DNA from: JAXMCK01 sp046349395
GTDB lineage: Bacteria; Pseudomonadota; Alphaproteobacteria; Geminicoccales; Geminicoccaceae
Length of the DNA stretch: 64,000 nt
Direction: 5' to 3'
Assembly (NCBI GenBank): GCA_046349395.1
Contig: JAXMCK010000007.1
Coordinates: forward strand, 248,001 to 312,000
The position numbers and the translations under genes were made by a program. Shown piece after piece: positions 1 through 8,421 of this stretch. Within the stretch, counting starts at the first letter, position 1; the number at the start of each line of letters is the position of its first letter. The notes under the pieces are model-generated. The model did not search any database, was not told the origin of the DNA, and saw only the letters and a program-made list of their open reading frames with translations.

Positions 1-536
1 CGCTCGTCTGCTCGGGCGATCCGGGCATCTACGCCCTGGCCACCCTCGTCTTCGAGCTGATCGAGGCCCCGCCGGACCCCGCCTGGGCGCGCGTGGAGAT
101 CACCGTCGCCCCCGGCGTCTCCGCCATGCAGGCCGCCGCTGCCCGCCTCGGCGCCCCGCTCGGCCACGATTTCTGCGCCATCTCGCTCTCCGACCTGCTC
201 ACCCCCTGGCCGATGATAGCGACGCGCCTGGAGGCCGCCGCTGCGGGCGACTTCGTCGTCGCGCTCTACAACCCGGTCTCGCTGCGCCGGCGCGAGGGTC
301 TGGCGAAGGCGCGCGAGGCCCTCCTCGCCCAGCGCGGCGGTGCCACCCCGGTCGCCGTCTGCCGCAGCCTCGGCCGCGCCGACGAGGCCGTCACGGTGAC
401 CACCCTCCAAGACCTCACCGTAGATCAGGTCGACATGCTCTCGATCGTGATCGTCGGCAGCAGCCGGACCAGGGCACTCCCCCGCGGCGACGGCACTACG
501 AGTCTCTTCACCCCCCGCGGTTACGAGGTCCGATGA
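1..536 (+). CDS. cobJ: Precorrin-3B C17-methyltransferase, 3' part (5' end outside window)
   Basis: The reading frame is open from the first bases (codons in frame with position 3) to a TGA at 534-536, so the true start lies upstream of the window. CobJ methylates C17 of precorrin-3B with SAM and drives ring contraction in corrin synthesis in the cytoplasm. Visible family features are the tetrapyrrole-methylase motif SGDPGIYA near the window edge, then APGVSAMQAAAARLGAPLG and a C-terminal block containing ALYNPVS. The stop overlaps the cobM start (ATGA), so the two are translationally coupled. The SGDPGIY motif and cobM adjacency make CobJ/CbiH the best call among the SAM methylases of the pathway. 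Confidence 0.9.
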   Translation, partial: LVCSGDPGIYALATLVFELIEAPPDPAWARVEITVAPGVSAMQAAAARLGAPLGHDFCAISLSDLLTPWPMIATRLEAAAAGDFVVALYNPVSLRRREGLAKAREALLAQRGGATPVAVCRSLGRADEAVTVTTLQDLTVDQVDMLSIVIVGSSRTRALPRGDGTTSLFTPRGYEVR

Positions 537-1327
537 CCGTCCACTTCATCGGCGCCGGCCCCGGCGCCCCCGACCTCATCACCGTCCGCGGCCTGGAACT
601 GATCCGCCGCTGCCCCGTCTGCCTCTATGCCGGCTCGCTCGTCCCCGAGGCCGTCGTCGCCGAGGCCCCGGAAGGTGCGCGCGTGATCGACACCGCCCCC
701 CTCCACCTGGACCAGATCATCGAGGAGATGGCCGCCGCCCACGCCCAGGGGCAGGAAGTCGCCCGCGTGCACTCCGGCGACCCCTCGCTCTACGGCGCCA
801 TCGCCGAGCAGATCCGCCGCCTCGACGCACTCGGCATCGACTGGACCATCACGCCGGGCGTGCCGGCCTTCGCCGCCGCGGCCGCGGCGCTGGGCACCGA
901 GTTCACGCTCCCCGATGTCGCCCAGTCGGTCGTCCTGACGCGCACCGCCGTCCGCGCCTCGGCGATGCCGAACGGCGAGACCCTCGAAGCTTTCGCCCGC
1001 ACCGGCGCCACGCTGGCGATCCACCTCTCGATCAACAACCTCGCCGTCGTCGTCCGCGAGCTGACCCCGATCCTCGGTGCCGACTGCCCCGTCGCCGTCG
1101 TCTACCGCGTCAGCTGGCCCGACGAGCGCATCTTGCGCGGAACGCTCGGCACCATCCGCGAGGCGGTGAAGGGCAGCGGCATCACCCGCACCGCCCTCAT
1201 CCTGGTCGGCCGCGCCCTCGCCGGCGAAGGGGCCAGCGAGAGCCGCCTCTACGCCGCCGGGCACTCGCACGTGCTGCGCCCCGCCAGCACCGACAACACC
1301 CAGTCGACGGCCGCAGCGACGTCCTGA
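533..1327 (+). CDS. cobM: Precorrin-4 C11-methyltransferase
   Basis: A 264-residue cytoplasmic SAM-dependent tetrapyrrole methylase that methylates C11 of precorrin-4 during cobalamin ring synthesis. It has the N-terminal FIGAGPGAPDLITVRG glycine-rich motif and the second SAM-site motif HSGDPSLYG near residues 81-89, both diagnostic of CobM/CbiF; length is normal for the family. ATG at 533 overlaps the cobJ stop by four bases. The 3' end overlaps the oppositely oriented cobK by 79 bases, an unusually deep convergent overlap. The CobM call rests on the motif set plus neighbouring cobJ, cobK and cbiD. Confidence 0.95.
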   Translation: MTVHFIGAGPGAPDLITVRGLELIRRCPVCLYAGSLVPEAVVAEAPEGARVIDTAPLHLDQIIEEMAAAHAQGQEVARVHSGDPSLYGAIAEQIRRLDALGIDWTITPGVPAFAAAAAALGTEFTLPDVAQSVVLTRTAVRASAMPNGETLEAFARTGATLAIHLSINNLAVVVRELTPILGADCPVAVVYRVSWPDERILRGTLGTIREAVKGSGITRTALILVGRALAGEGASESRLYAAGHSHVLRPASTDNTQSTAAATS

Positions 1328-2010
1328 ACCCCGTCCGGCTCCGCCGGCCGCCGGATCAGCACGACGGGCAGCCCCAGCCTCCGCGCCGCCTCCAGCTTCG
1401 CCGCCGACCCGCTACCCCCGCTCGCCCGCGCCAGCACGACCTCGATCCGCTCGTCGCGGAGCAGCGCCACCTCGTCCTCGACCGCGAACGGCCCGCGACC
1501 CTGCCGCCATGACATGTGCGCCGGCAGATCGCCGGGCGGCTCGACGCTTCTAACCACGACCTGGAGATCGGGCGCGTCGCGCAGGCGTCCGAGTTCCTGC
1601 CGGCCGATGGCCGCAATGATGCGCCGCCCCAAGATCCGCGCCTTGGTGACAGCCGCGCCCATGTCATCGACGAGGTGCCAACGATCGCCCTGTTCCGGCG
1701 ACCAGTCCGGCCGGGCGAGCCGCAGATACGGCACGCTAGCACTCGCGGCGGCCGCTCTTGCCTGAGCGGTCATGGCGGTCGCGAACGGATGCGTCGCATC
1801 GACCACGGCGGGGACGCCTTCACTGCGCAAAAAGGCGTCGAGGCCGTCTGCTCCGCCGAAACCGCCAAGCCTGACCTCGCCAACCGGCATCACCGGATCG
1901 CGCGTGCGCCCGGCAAGGCTCGTCATCGTCATCACGCCGCGCTCGTTCAGTTCCCTCGCCAGCTCCAACGCCTCGGCCGTCCCGCCGAGGATCAGCACCC
2001 GCCCGGTCAC
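1249..2010 (-). CDS. cobK: Precorrin-6A reductase
   Basis: CobK/CbiJ reduces precorrin-6A to precorrin-6B using NAD(P)H. The protein starts with the nucleotide-binding VLILGGTAEALELARELNERG, followed by VDATHPFATAMTAQA and later IGRQEL, all typical of CobK. A GTG start at 2010 is chosen because it overlaps the cbiD stop as GTGA, giving 253 residues; a start at 2031 would add seven residues and overlap cbiD by 25 bases. It is downstream of cbiD on the same strand, probably one transcript. Its last 79 bases are antisense to cobM, so both C-termini are encoded by the same DNA. Confidence 0.9.
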   Translation of the reverse strand: MTGRVLILGGTAEALELARELNERGVMTMTSLAGRTRDPVMPVGEVRLGGFGGADGLDAFLRSEGVPAVVDATHPFATAMTAQARAAAASASVPYLRLARPDWSPEQGDRWHLVDDMGAAVTKARILGRRIIAAIGRQELGRLRDAPDLQVVVRSVEPPGDLPAHMSWRQGRGPFAVEDEVALLRDERIEVVLARASGGSGSAAKLEAARRLGLPVVLIRRPAEPDGVQDVAAAVDWVLSVLAGRSTCECPAA

Positions 2011-3116
2011 CAGCCGGGCGCTCGCCCGCACAGGTCCGCACCCCTGTCGTAGACGAGCACCTCCACCGCCACCTCGCTCCCGAGCATCACCTGCGCTTCC
2101 TCCCGCGCATCCGCCGCCACGAGATCGCCCAGCGGAAATCCCTCCTCCCGCGCCCGGCCCAGCATCTCGTTGGCTGTGTTCGCCCCCGCCATCGCCGCCA
2201 CCAGACCCGGTGACGCGCCGGCCGCCGCCGCCCGCTCGGCCATCGCCCCATGATCGAGCCGCGACCGCCCCGAATGCAGGTCGTGATGCCCCTGCCCCAG
2301 CTTGGCCAGCTTCGCGAACCCGCCGGCCAACGTCAGCCGCGGGATCGGATGCTTCCGCAGATATTTCAGCGTGCCGCCGACGAAGTCGCCCATGTCGAGC
2401 AGCGCCATGTCCGGCAGCCCGTAGAGTTCCCGCACCGCGCGCTCCGAGGTCGACCCCGTCGCCGCCGCCACGTGGGTCAGCCCCGCCGCCCGCGCCACGT
2501 CGATCCCGCGGTGTATCGAGTGGATCCAGGCCGAGCAGGAGAACGGGATCACGACCCCCGTGGTGCCGAGGATCGACAGCCCGCCGACGATGCCGAGCCG
2601 AGGGTTCAGCGTCTTCTTCGCCAATGCCTCCCCGTCCGGGATCGACACCGTCACGACAACGTCGGGATCGGGCGCTACCTCCTCCAGCGCCGCCCTGATC
2701 ATCTGCCGCGGCACGGGATTGATCGCCGGCTCACCCGGCGGCAGCTGCAGCCCCGGCCGCGTCACCGTTCCCACACCGGGACCGGCGCGGAACCGGATGC
2801 CCTCGCCCTTCGTTGCCGTTTCGACCGTGACGCGAACGAGGCAGCCATGCGTGACGTCCGGATCGTCGCCCGCATCCTTCACGACGCCGGCGGTCGCCCG
2901 ACCCGCCTCCAGCACCGTCTCGGCAAGCGCGAAGCTCGCCGTCCCGCCCCGCGGCAGCGCGATCGTCACCGGATCGGCGAAGCCCCGCCCCAGCAGCGCG
3001 CCGAACGCCGCCTTCGCCGCCGCCGTGGCGCAGGCGCCTGTGGTCCAGCCGCGACGCAATGGTGCCGAGGTGGTGTCGCCCGCAGCTTGCGGATCGGTTA
3101 GGTTCCGGCCAGCCAT
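2007..3116 (-). CDS. cbiD: Cobalt-precorrin-5B C1-methyltransferase
   Basis: CbiD (369 residues) catalyses C1 methylation with loss of the C1 acyl side chain; it replaces CobF in many organisms. The N-terminal block RRGWTTGACATAAAKAAFGAL is the CbiD signature, followed by glycine-rich regions such as GLSILGTTGVV and AGGFAKLAKLGQG. It lies directly upstream of cobK (GTGA overlap) and diverges from cobB, with only 39 bases between start codons, so both promoters must sit in that space or in flanking genes. Presence of cbiD beside cobJ/cobM suggests the mixed CobJ/CbiD route seen in several alphaproteobacteria. Confidence 0.93.
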   Translation of the reverse strand: MAGRNLTDPQAAGDTTSAPLRRGWTTGACATAAAKAAFGALLGRGFADPVTIALPRGGTASFALAETVLEAGRATAGVVKDAGDDPDVTHGCLVRVTVETATKGEGIRFRAGPGVGTVTRPGLQLPPGEPAINPVPRQMIRAALEEVAPDPDVVVTVSIPDGEALAKKTLNPRLGIVGGLSILGTTGVVIPFSCSAWIHSIHRGIDVARAAGLTHVAAATGSTSERAVRELYGLPDMALLDMGDFVGGTLKYLRKHPIPRLTLAGGFAKLAKLGQGHHDLHSGRSRLDHGAMAERAAAAGASPGLVAAMAGANTANEMLGRAREEGFPLGDLVAADAREEAQVMLGSEVAVEVLVYDRGADLCGRAPGW

Positions 3117-3155
3117 GCTCCGATCCTATCACCCCGCCTTTCGCCGCGCAGGCCC

Positions 3156-4481
3156 ATGAGCGCACCGACGATCCTCCTCGCCGCCCCCGCCTCGGGCAGC
3201 GGCAAGACCGTGCTGACCATGGCCCTGCTGCGCGCCTTCCGCCGCCGCGGCCTGACCGTCGGCTCGTTCAAGGTCGGCCCGGACTATATCGACCCGGCCT
3301 TCCTCACCGCCGCCGCCGGCCGGCCGGCCCCGAACCTCGACAGCTGGGCGATGCGCTTCGAGACCGTGGCAGGCCTGCTCGAAGACTCCGCCGCCGGCGT
3401 CGACCTCCTCGTCGGCGAGGGCGTCATGGGCCTGTTCGACGGGGCCCCGGACGGCAGCGGCTCGACCGCCGACCTCGCCGCCCTCTTCGGCATCCCGGTC
3501 CTCCTCGTCGTCGATGCCCGCGGCATGGGCCAGTCCGTCTCGGCGCTGGTCGACGGCTTCCGTCGCCATCGCGAGGACGTCGACGTCGTCGGCGTGATCC
3601 TCAACCGCACCTCCGGTCCGCGCCACGCCGACCTGCTGCGCCGCGCCCTGACCGAGCAGGTCTCCACCCCGGTCATCGGTGCCGTCGACGGCAACACAGA
3701 GCTCGGCCTGCCGAGCCGCCATCTCGGTCTCGTCCAGGCGATCGAGCATCCGGACCTGGAGCGGGTCCTGGAGACCGCCGCCGACATCGTCGAGTCGTCG
3801 CTCGACCTCGACCGCATCGTCCGCCTCGCCCGCATGCCGTCCGTCGCCCTGCTGGGGCCCCAGGCGCGCCCGCTGCCGCCTTTGGGCCAGCGGATCGCCG
3901 TCGCCAAGGACGCCGCCTTCGCCTTCGCCTATGCTGCCACGCTGTCGGGCTGGCGCCGCCAGGGCGCGGAAATCCTGCCCTTCTCGCCGCTGGCCGACGC
4001 GCCGCCCGATCCGTCCGCCGATGCCGTCTTCCTCCCCGGCGGCTACCCCGAGCTGCACGCCAGCACCCTTGCCGCCGCCGGCAACTTCCTCGCCGGGCTT
4101 CGCGCAGCTGCCGAGCGCAGCGCCGCCATCTACGGCGAATGCGGCGGCTACATGGTCCTGGGCCGCCGCCTCGTCGACCGCGAGGGCGTTTCCCACGAGA
4201 TGGCGGGGCTGCTCCCGGTGGCCACCAGCTATGCCGCCCCGAAGCTCCGCCTCGGCTACCGTCTGCTGACGACGCTGGAGGGCAGCTTCCTCGGCACGAA
4301 GGGCGCCCAGTTCCGCGGCCACGAGTTCCACGTCTGCGCCGAGATCGAGAACGACGGCCCGGCCTTCGTCCAGGCGCGCTCGGCCATGGGCGAGGAACTG
4401 GGCCGGCAGGGCTGCCGCAAAGGCAGCGTGGCCGGCTCCTTCCACCACCTGATCGACCGCGCCGAACGTCAGAGATCCTGA
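3156..4481 (+). CDS. cobB: Cobyrinate / hydrogenobyrinate a,c-diamide synthase
   Basis: A glutamine amidotransferase of 441 residues that amidates the a and c carboxylates of the corrin ring with ATP and glutamine. The N-terminal dethiobiotin-synthetase-like ATPase domain has the P-loop ASGSGKT (residues about 12-18) and the substrate block FKVGPDYIDPAFL. The C-terminal class I-like amidotransferase domain contains YGECGGYMVLG with the nucleophilic Cys. ATG at 3156 is used. It diverges from cbiD and is followed after 32 bases by a TRAP-type binding protein on the same strand, probably co-transcribed. Confidence 0.94.
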   Translation: MSAPTILLAAPASGSGKTVLTMALLRAFRRRGLTVGSFKVGPDYIDPAFLTAAAGRPAPNLDSWAMRFETVAGLLEDSAAGVDLLVGEGVMGLFDGAPDGSGSTADLAALFGIPVLLVVDARGMGQSVSALVDGFRRHREDVDVVGVILNRTSGPRHADLLRRALTEQVSTPVIGAVDGNTELGLPSRHLGLVQAIEHPDLERVLETAADIVESSLDLDRIVRLARMPSVALLGPQARPLPPLGQRIAVAKDAAFAFAYAATLSGWRRQGAEILPFSPLADAPPDPSADAVFLPGGYPELHASTLAAAGNFLAGLRAAAERSAAIYGECGGYMVLGRRLVDREGVSHEMAGLLPVATSYAAPKLRLGYRLLTTLEGSFLGTKGAQFRGHEFHVCAEIENDGPAFVQARSAMGEELGRQGCRKGSVAGSFHHLIDRAERQRS

Positions 4482-4513
4482 ACACACCTCGCCACCAGCA
4501 CGGAGAGGCCAGC

Positions 4514-5587
4514 ATGCGCCGCCGCCAGCTCATCGCGACCGGAGCCACCGCCGGCGTGCTCGCCGCCCCGGCGATGGCGCAGGACACGATCAAATGGTCG
4601 ATGGTGATGCCCTGGCCGCGCAACACGCCGGGTGTGGGCACCAATGCCGAGCGCTTCGCCAAGCGCGTCGAAGCGATGTCCGGCGGCCGGATCCAGATCC
4701 GCCTCTACGCCGCCGGCGAGTTGGTCCCGCCCTTCGAAGGCCTCGACGCCGTCCAGCGCGGCACGGCCGATCTCGCCCACGGCACGCCCTATTACTGGGT
4801 CGGCAAGTCGGCCGCCCTCCACTTCTTCACCGGCGTACCGTTCGGCTTCACCTCGGCCGAGCTCGCCGCCTGGCTCTACTATGGCGGCGGCATGGATCTC
4901 TGGCGCGAGGTCTATGGCGGCCTGGGCGTCGTCCCCTTCTACGCCGGCTCCAGCGGGGTCCAGGCCGGCGGCTGGTTCCGCAAGGAGATCAACAATCTCG
5001 ACGATCTGAAGGGCCTGAAGTTCCGCATCGCCGGGCTCGGTGCCGAGGTCATGCGCCGCCTCGGTGCCGTGCCCGAGACGCTGCCGCCCGGCGAGATCTC
5101 GGCGGCCCTGCTGTCGGGCCGGATCGATGCCGCCGAGTGGATCGGCCCCTGGAACGACCTCGCCTTCGGCCTCTTCAAGGTCGCCAAGTACTACTACATC
5201 CCGGCCTTCCACGAGCCGGGCCCCGGCCTCGAGATCATCGTCAACAAGGACCGCTGGGCCGTTCTGCCGCCCGACCTGCAGGCGATCGTCGAGGCGGCAG
5301 CCTCGGCGACGGCGAACGAGACCTACGCCGACTTCGTCTACCACAACATCGTCTCGCTGAAGCCGCTCGTCGACGAGCACGGTGTGGAGGTCCGCACCTG
5401 GCCGGACGACGTGGTGGTCGCCATGGGCCAGCAGTCCTTCGCGATCTACGAGGAGCTGGCGGCCAAGGACGACCTCACCCGCCGCATCCACACTTCCGTG
5501 ATCGACTTCCTCCGCCAGGCCAACGCCTACGGCCAGCTCTTCGACGCCCGCTTGCTCGCCATGCGCCAGATGGTGCTGGGGACCTAG
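4514..5587 (+). CDS. TRAP transporter substrate-binding protein, TakP/DctP-like (orphan)
   Basis: A 357-residue periplasmic solute-binding protein. The start MRRRQLIATGATAGVLAAPA has a twin-arginine-like export signal and an AMA-Q cleavage region; ATG 4514 follows GGAGAGG. The mature part shows DctP-family features: KRVEAMSGGRIQIRLYAAGE, LKGLKFRIAGLGAEVMRRLG with the ligand-binding Arg region, and DAAEWIGPWNDLAFG, which resembles the 2-oxoacid binder TakP of Rhodobacter. No DctQ or DctM membrane subunits occur in the window. It sits 32 bases after cobB and meets cobT tail-to-tail: both TAG stops lie in one CTAG (5584-5587). Its ligand is unknown; a role in the cobalamin context is inference only. 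Confidence 0.88.
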   Translation: MRRRQLIATGATAGVLAAPAMAQDTIKWSMVMPWPRNTPGVGTNAERFAKRVEAMSGGRIQIRLYAAGELVPPFEGLDAVQRGTADLAHGTPYYWVGKSAALHFFTGVPFGFTSAELAAWLYYGGGMDLWREVYGGLGVVPFYAGSSGVQAGGWFRKEINNLDDLKGLKFRIAGLGAEVMRRLGAVPETLPPGEISAALLSGRIDAAEWIGPWNDLAFGLFKVAKYYYIPAFHEPGPGLEIIVNKDRWAVLPPDLQAIVEAAASATANETYADFVYHNIVSLKPLVDEHGVEVRTWPDDVVVAMGQQSFAIYEELAAKDDLTRRIHTSVIDFLRQANAYGQLFDARLLAMRQMVLGT

Positions 5588-6603
5588 GCCTTCCCGCTCA
5601 CGCCGGCATCGGCGAAGGTGGCCATGCCGGTGTGGCAGGCGACGGCGGCGCGCACGATTTGCGCCGCCAGGGCCGCCCCCGAGGCCTCCCCGAGCCGCAT
5701 GCCGAGGTCGAGCAGCGGCACCAGCCCGAGCTTCTCGAGCACCGCCCCGTGCGCCGGCTCGGCCGAGCGATGCCCGGCCTGGCAATGTGCCAGTGCGGTC
5801 GGCTCCAGGGCGTGCAGCACGGCCGCGGCCGTCGTCGCTACATAGCCGTCGAGGATCACTGGGACCCGGCAAAGGCGTGCGCCGAGGATCGCCCCCGCCA
5901 TCGCCGCGATCTCGCGCCCGCCGAGCCGGCACAGCACGGCCAGTGGATCGCCCAGCGACGCCGCGTGCAGGGCGAGCCCGCGCTCGATGACGGCAGCCTT
6001 GTGCCGCACGCCCGTCTGGTCGAGCCCGGTGCCCGGCCCCGTCCAGGCGAGCGCCCCGCCGCCGTAGAGCGCCGCTGCGATGGCGGCTGCCGTCGTCGTG
6101 TTGCCGATGCCCATCTCGCCGACGGCCAAGAGGTCGATGTTCTCGTGGACCGTGTCGAGCCCGGCGACGAAGGCGTCGACGCATTCCAGCTCGCTCATCG
6201 CCGGGGCGGTGGTGAAGTCCTTCGTCGGCTGGCCCGGTGCCACCGGCACGATGACCAGTTCGGCGTCCAGCAGCCGCGAGAGCTGGTTCACCGCCGCCCC
6301 GCCGCTCGTGAAGTTGGCGATCATCTGGTCGGTGACGACGGCGGGATAGGCCGAGACGCCCTGCTCGGTGATCCCGTTCCAGCCCGCGAACACGGCGACT
6401 CGGATCCGCTCCAGCTTCGGCGGGTGCCGCCCCTGCCACGCCGCCATCCAGGCCGCCAGCTCTTCCAGGCGCCCCAGTGCCCCCGCCGGCTTCGTCAGCT
6501 GCCCCTCGCGGGCACGCGCCGCCTCGGCGGCCGCCGCGTCGGGCTCCGGCAGGGCCCGCAGCACCGCTCGCACCTCGGCCAGACTGGATGGAGTAAACGC
6601 CAC
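5584..6603 (-). CDS. cobT: Nicotinate-nucleotide-dimethylbenzimidazole phosphoribosyltransferase
   Basis: CobT makes alpha-ribazole 5'-phosphate from nicotinate mononucleotide and dimethylbenzimidazole for the lower loop of cobalamin. The 339-residue protein has LTKPAGALGRLEELAAW near the N-terminus, the phosphate-binding GEMGIGNTTTAAAI and the C-terminal LRLGEASGAALA region typical of the family. The GTG at 6603, preceded by GGGAAGGG, is preferred: reading further upstream gives only low-complexity sequence antisense to cobS. It is divergent from cobS (about 105 bases between starts, no cobalamin riboswitch recognised there). Confidence 0.93.
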   Translation of the reverse strand: MAFTPSSLAEVRAVLRALPEPDAAAAEAARAREGQLTKPAGALGRLEELAAWMAAWQGRHPPKLERIRVAVFAGWNGITEQGVSAYPAVVTDQMIANFTSGGAAVNQLSRLLDAELVIVPVAPGQPTKDFTTAPAMSELECVDAFVAGLDTVHENIDLLAVGEMGIGNTTTAAAIAAALYGGGALAWTGPGTGLDQTGVRHKAAVIERGLALHAASLGDPLAVLCRLGGREIAAMAGAILGARLCRVPVILDGYVATTAAAVLHALEPTALAHCQAGHRSAEPAHGAVLEKLGLVPLLDLGMRLGEASGAALAAQIVRAAVACHTGMATFADAGVSGKA

Positions 6604-6708
6604 GCGATGCCCTTCCCGGCAGCGGCCGAAACCGTTAGTCGGGCCGGGTTCTGCCCGTCGCCGGGCCCGCTGTCGAGCGTGCGCAGGACGTGGAGGGGAT
6701 GCATCCGC

Positions 6709-7455
6709 ATGCTGCGCGACTGGAAGGTGGCGACCATGTTCCTGACCCGGCTGCCGGTGCGGCTGGAGGGCAAGGTCGGCCTGCGCGACCTCGCCCAGAC
6801 GGTCTACCTCTTCCCCGTCATCGGCGTGCTCGTCGGTCTCGCCGGCGGGATCGCCTTCGCGCTCGCCACCTTCCTGGGCCTGCCGTCGCTGCCCGCCTCG
6901 CTGATCGCGATCGGCACCACCGCGATGCTGACCGGTGCCCTGCACGAGGACGGCCTCGCCGACACCTTCGACGGCCTGGGTGCCGGAACCGACCGGCAGA
7001 AGGCGTTGGAGATCATGGGCGACAGCCGTATCGGCAGCTTCGGCACGTTGGCGCTGATCTTCACCGTCACGGCTCGCGTCACCTGCCTCAGCGCCTTCTG
7101 GGAGCCGATCCTGGCGGCCACCGTCCTCATCGCCGCGGGCGCCCTCTCGCGCGCCGCCATCGCGGTCGTCATGTGGTGGCAGCCCAGCGCCAAGGCGACG
7201 GGCCTCGCCGCCGCCGCCGGGCGCCCCGAGCCGATCCGGGTCGCCATGGCCGTCCTTCTGGCACTGGCCATCGCCGTTTCCGTCATGCCGGCCCCGCAGA
7301 CCCTCGTCACCGCCGCCGTCACGGCCCTGGTGACCGCCGCCTTCGCCGCCTGGATCGGTCAGCGGCTCGGCGGCTGTACCGGCGACACGCTGGGTGCCGT
7401 GCAGCAGACCGCCGAGGTGACGTTCCTCATGGCGGCGATGGTCAAGGTGCTCTGA
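6709..7455 (+). CDS. cobS: Adenosylcobinamide-GDP ribazoletransferase (cobalamin synthase)
   Basis: CobS is the integral membrane enzyme that joins adenosylcobinamide-GDP with alpha-ribazole. The 248-residue sequence has the conserved ALHEDGLADTFDGLGAG motif, IMGDSRIGSFG, and several hydrophobic helices, ending in GQRLGGCTGDTLGAVQQ, all family hallmarks. ATG 6709 is preceded by GGAGGGG nine bases upstream. It pairs functionally with the divergent cobT, whose product supplies the ribazole substrate. Its TGA (7453-7455) directly abuts the stop codon of the following minus-strand AraC regulator with no spacer. Confidence 0.94.
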   Translation: MLRDWKVATMFLTRLPVRLEGKVGLRDLAQTVYLFPVIGVLVGLAGGIAFALATFLGLPSLPASLIAIGTTAMLTGALHEDGLADTFDGLGAGTDRQKALEIMGDSRIGSFGTLALIFTVTARVTCLSAFWEPILAATVLIAAGALSRAAIAVVMWWQPSAKATGLAAAAGRPEPIRVAMAVLLALAIAVSVMPAPQTLVTAAVTALVTAAFAAWIGQRLGGCTGDTLGAVQQTAEVTFLMAAMVKVL

Positions 7456-8289
7456 TCAGGGCCGCAGCGGCACCCAGATCTCGTAGCCGCCCTCGCCGGT
7501 CCGCCCGTCGAAGCTTTCTGGATAGCGCTCGAACTCCGGCGCGTCCGCCACCTGCCGCCCCGACTCGGGCAGCCATTTGTTCCAGATCGTGTAGCAGGTG
7601 CTTCTGACCGTGGAGATGTGCGCCGGCTGGTGGAACACGGCATAACGCTGCGGCGCCAGCCGCAGCCGCGCCAACTCGCCCGGCAGGTCGGCGAACTCCC
7701 TGACCTCCACCCCCGCCAGATAGTCGAAGCTGCCGGCCCCGTCGCCATTGTGGATGACGCCGTAGCCGACATGGCCGACCTGCCCCGGCACCTGCCCGAA
7801 CCAAGGGAGAAAGCGCTGCCACAGGGCCGGGATCGATCGGCTGGTCTCCGGATCGTAGCGCTCGTTCAGGCCGGCCAGCAGCAGGCCGTCGCCCTCGACG
7901 AAGCGGGGCGGTGTCAGGTCGATGAAGGTGCTGTCGTCCATCCTGTGCGGCTCCACGAGTGAGAGGCTGGAGAGATCCCCGGCCGTCCGGACCGCATCCG
8001 GGGTAGCCCCGAACTGGTCCCGGAACGCCCGGGTGAAGGCCTCGTGAGAGCCGTAGCCGGCGTCCAGCGCCACGCTCAGGATGTCCGGCGCCCCGTCAGC
8101 GAGACGGCGCGCCGCCTCGCTGAGGCGCCGGCCGCGCAGATAGCGCATCACCGGCCGCCCCGTGGCGAGCCCGAACGCCCGCGAGAGGTGGAAACGCGAG
8201 ACACCGCTCACCAAGGCGACGTCGTCGAGTCCGATGTCCTCGGCGAAGTGGCTCTCGATGTACCAGACCGCCTTCTCGACCGGCGTCAT
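7456..8289 (-). CDS. AraC-type regulator with C-terminal GyrI-like ligand-binding domain
   Basis: A transcription factor with an N-terminal AraC double helix-turn-helix (from TPVEKAVWYIESHF to FRDQFGATPDAVR, about residues 2-100) followed by a GyrI-like effector domain that ends in EGGYEIWVPLRP. This N-HTH/C-GyrI order is that of the Rob/SoxS-related effector-sensing family. ATG at 8289 with GGGGAG just before it is chosen; a GTG seven codons upstream (8310) is possible. It diverges from the arsR operon, and the palindromes at 8375-8415 lie between the two. Ligand unknown. Confidence 0.85.
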   Translation of the reverse strand: MTPVEKAVWYIESHFAEDIGLDDVALVSGVSRFHLSRAFGLATGRPVMRYLRGRRLSEAARRLADGAPDILSVALDAGYGSHEAFTRAFRDQFGATPDAVRTAGDLSSLSLVEPHRMDDSTFIDLTPPRFVEGDGLLLAGLNERYDPETSRSIPALWQRFLPWFGQVPGQVGHVGYGVIHNGDGAGSFDYLAGVEVREFADLPGELARLRLAPQRYAVFHQPAHISTVRSTCYTIWNKWLPESGRQVADAPEFERYPESFDGRTGEGGYEIWVPLRP

Positions 8290-8374
8290 CCCGCTCCCCA
8301 CGAAAACCACGTCCTGTTCCTACCGGATGGCCAGGGTCGCCGCTTGATCGTGGTTGCACAGGCCAGGATCCGAC

Positions 8375-8415
8375 AATCGATGAGCATTGACTCATCGATT
8401 AGTCACCGCTAATCG
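8375..8415. promoter_or_regulatory. Two nested inverted repeats and sigma-70-like promoter before arsR
   Basis: AATCGATGAG (8375-8384) and CTCATCGATT (8391-8400) form a perfect 10-base inverted repeat with a six-base spacer. The right arm also belongs to a second perfect repeat, CGATTAG (8396-8402) with CTAATCG (8409-8415), again six bases apart. Inside them lie TTGACT (8387-8392) and, 17 bases on, TAATCG (8410-8415), a plausible -35/-10 for arsR. Palindromic operators over the promoter are usual for ArsR autoregulation. Regulator identity is inferred. Confidence 0.6.
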
Positions 8416-8421
8416 AATTTC

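Noticed and set aside
3059..5587. 842-codon frame seeming to fuse an Arg/Pro-rich region to the TRAP protein
   Set aside because: The first half is an off-frame reading of cobB; a signal peptide with a good ribosome site starts the real gene at 4514.
6604..6708. Cobalamin riboswitch between cobT and cobS
   Set aside because: Only about 105 bases and no B12-box-like core could be recognised.
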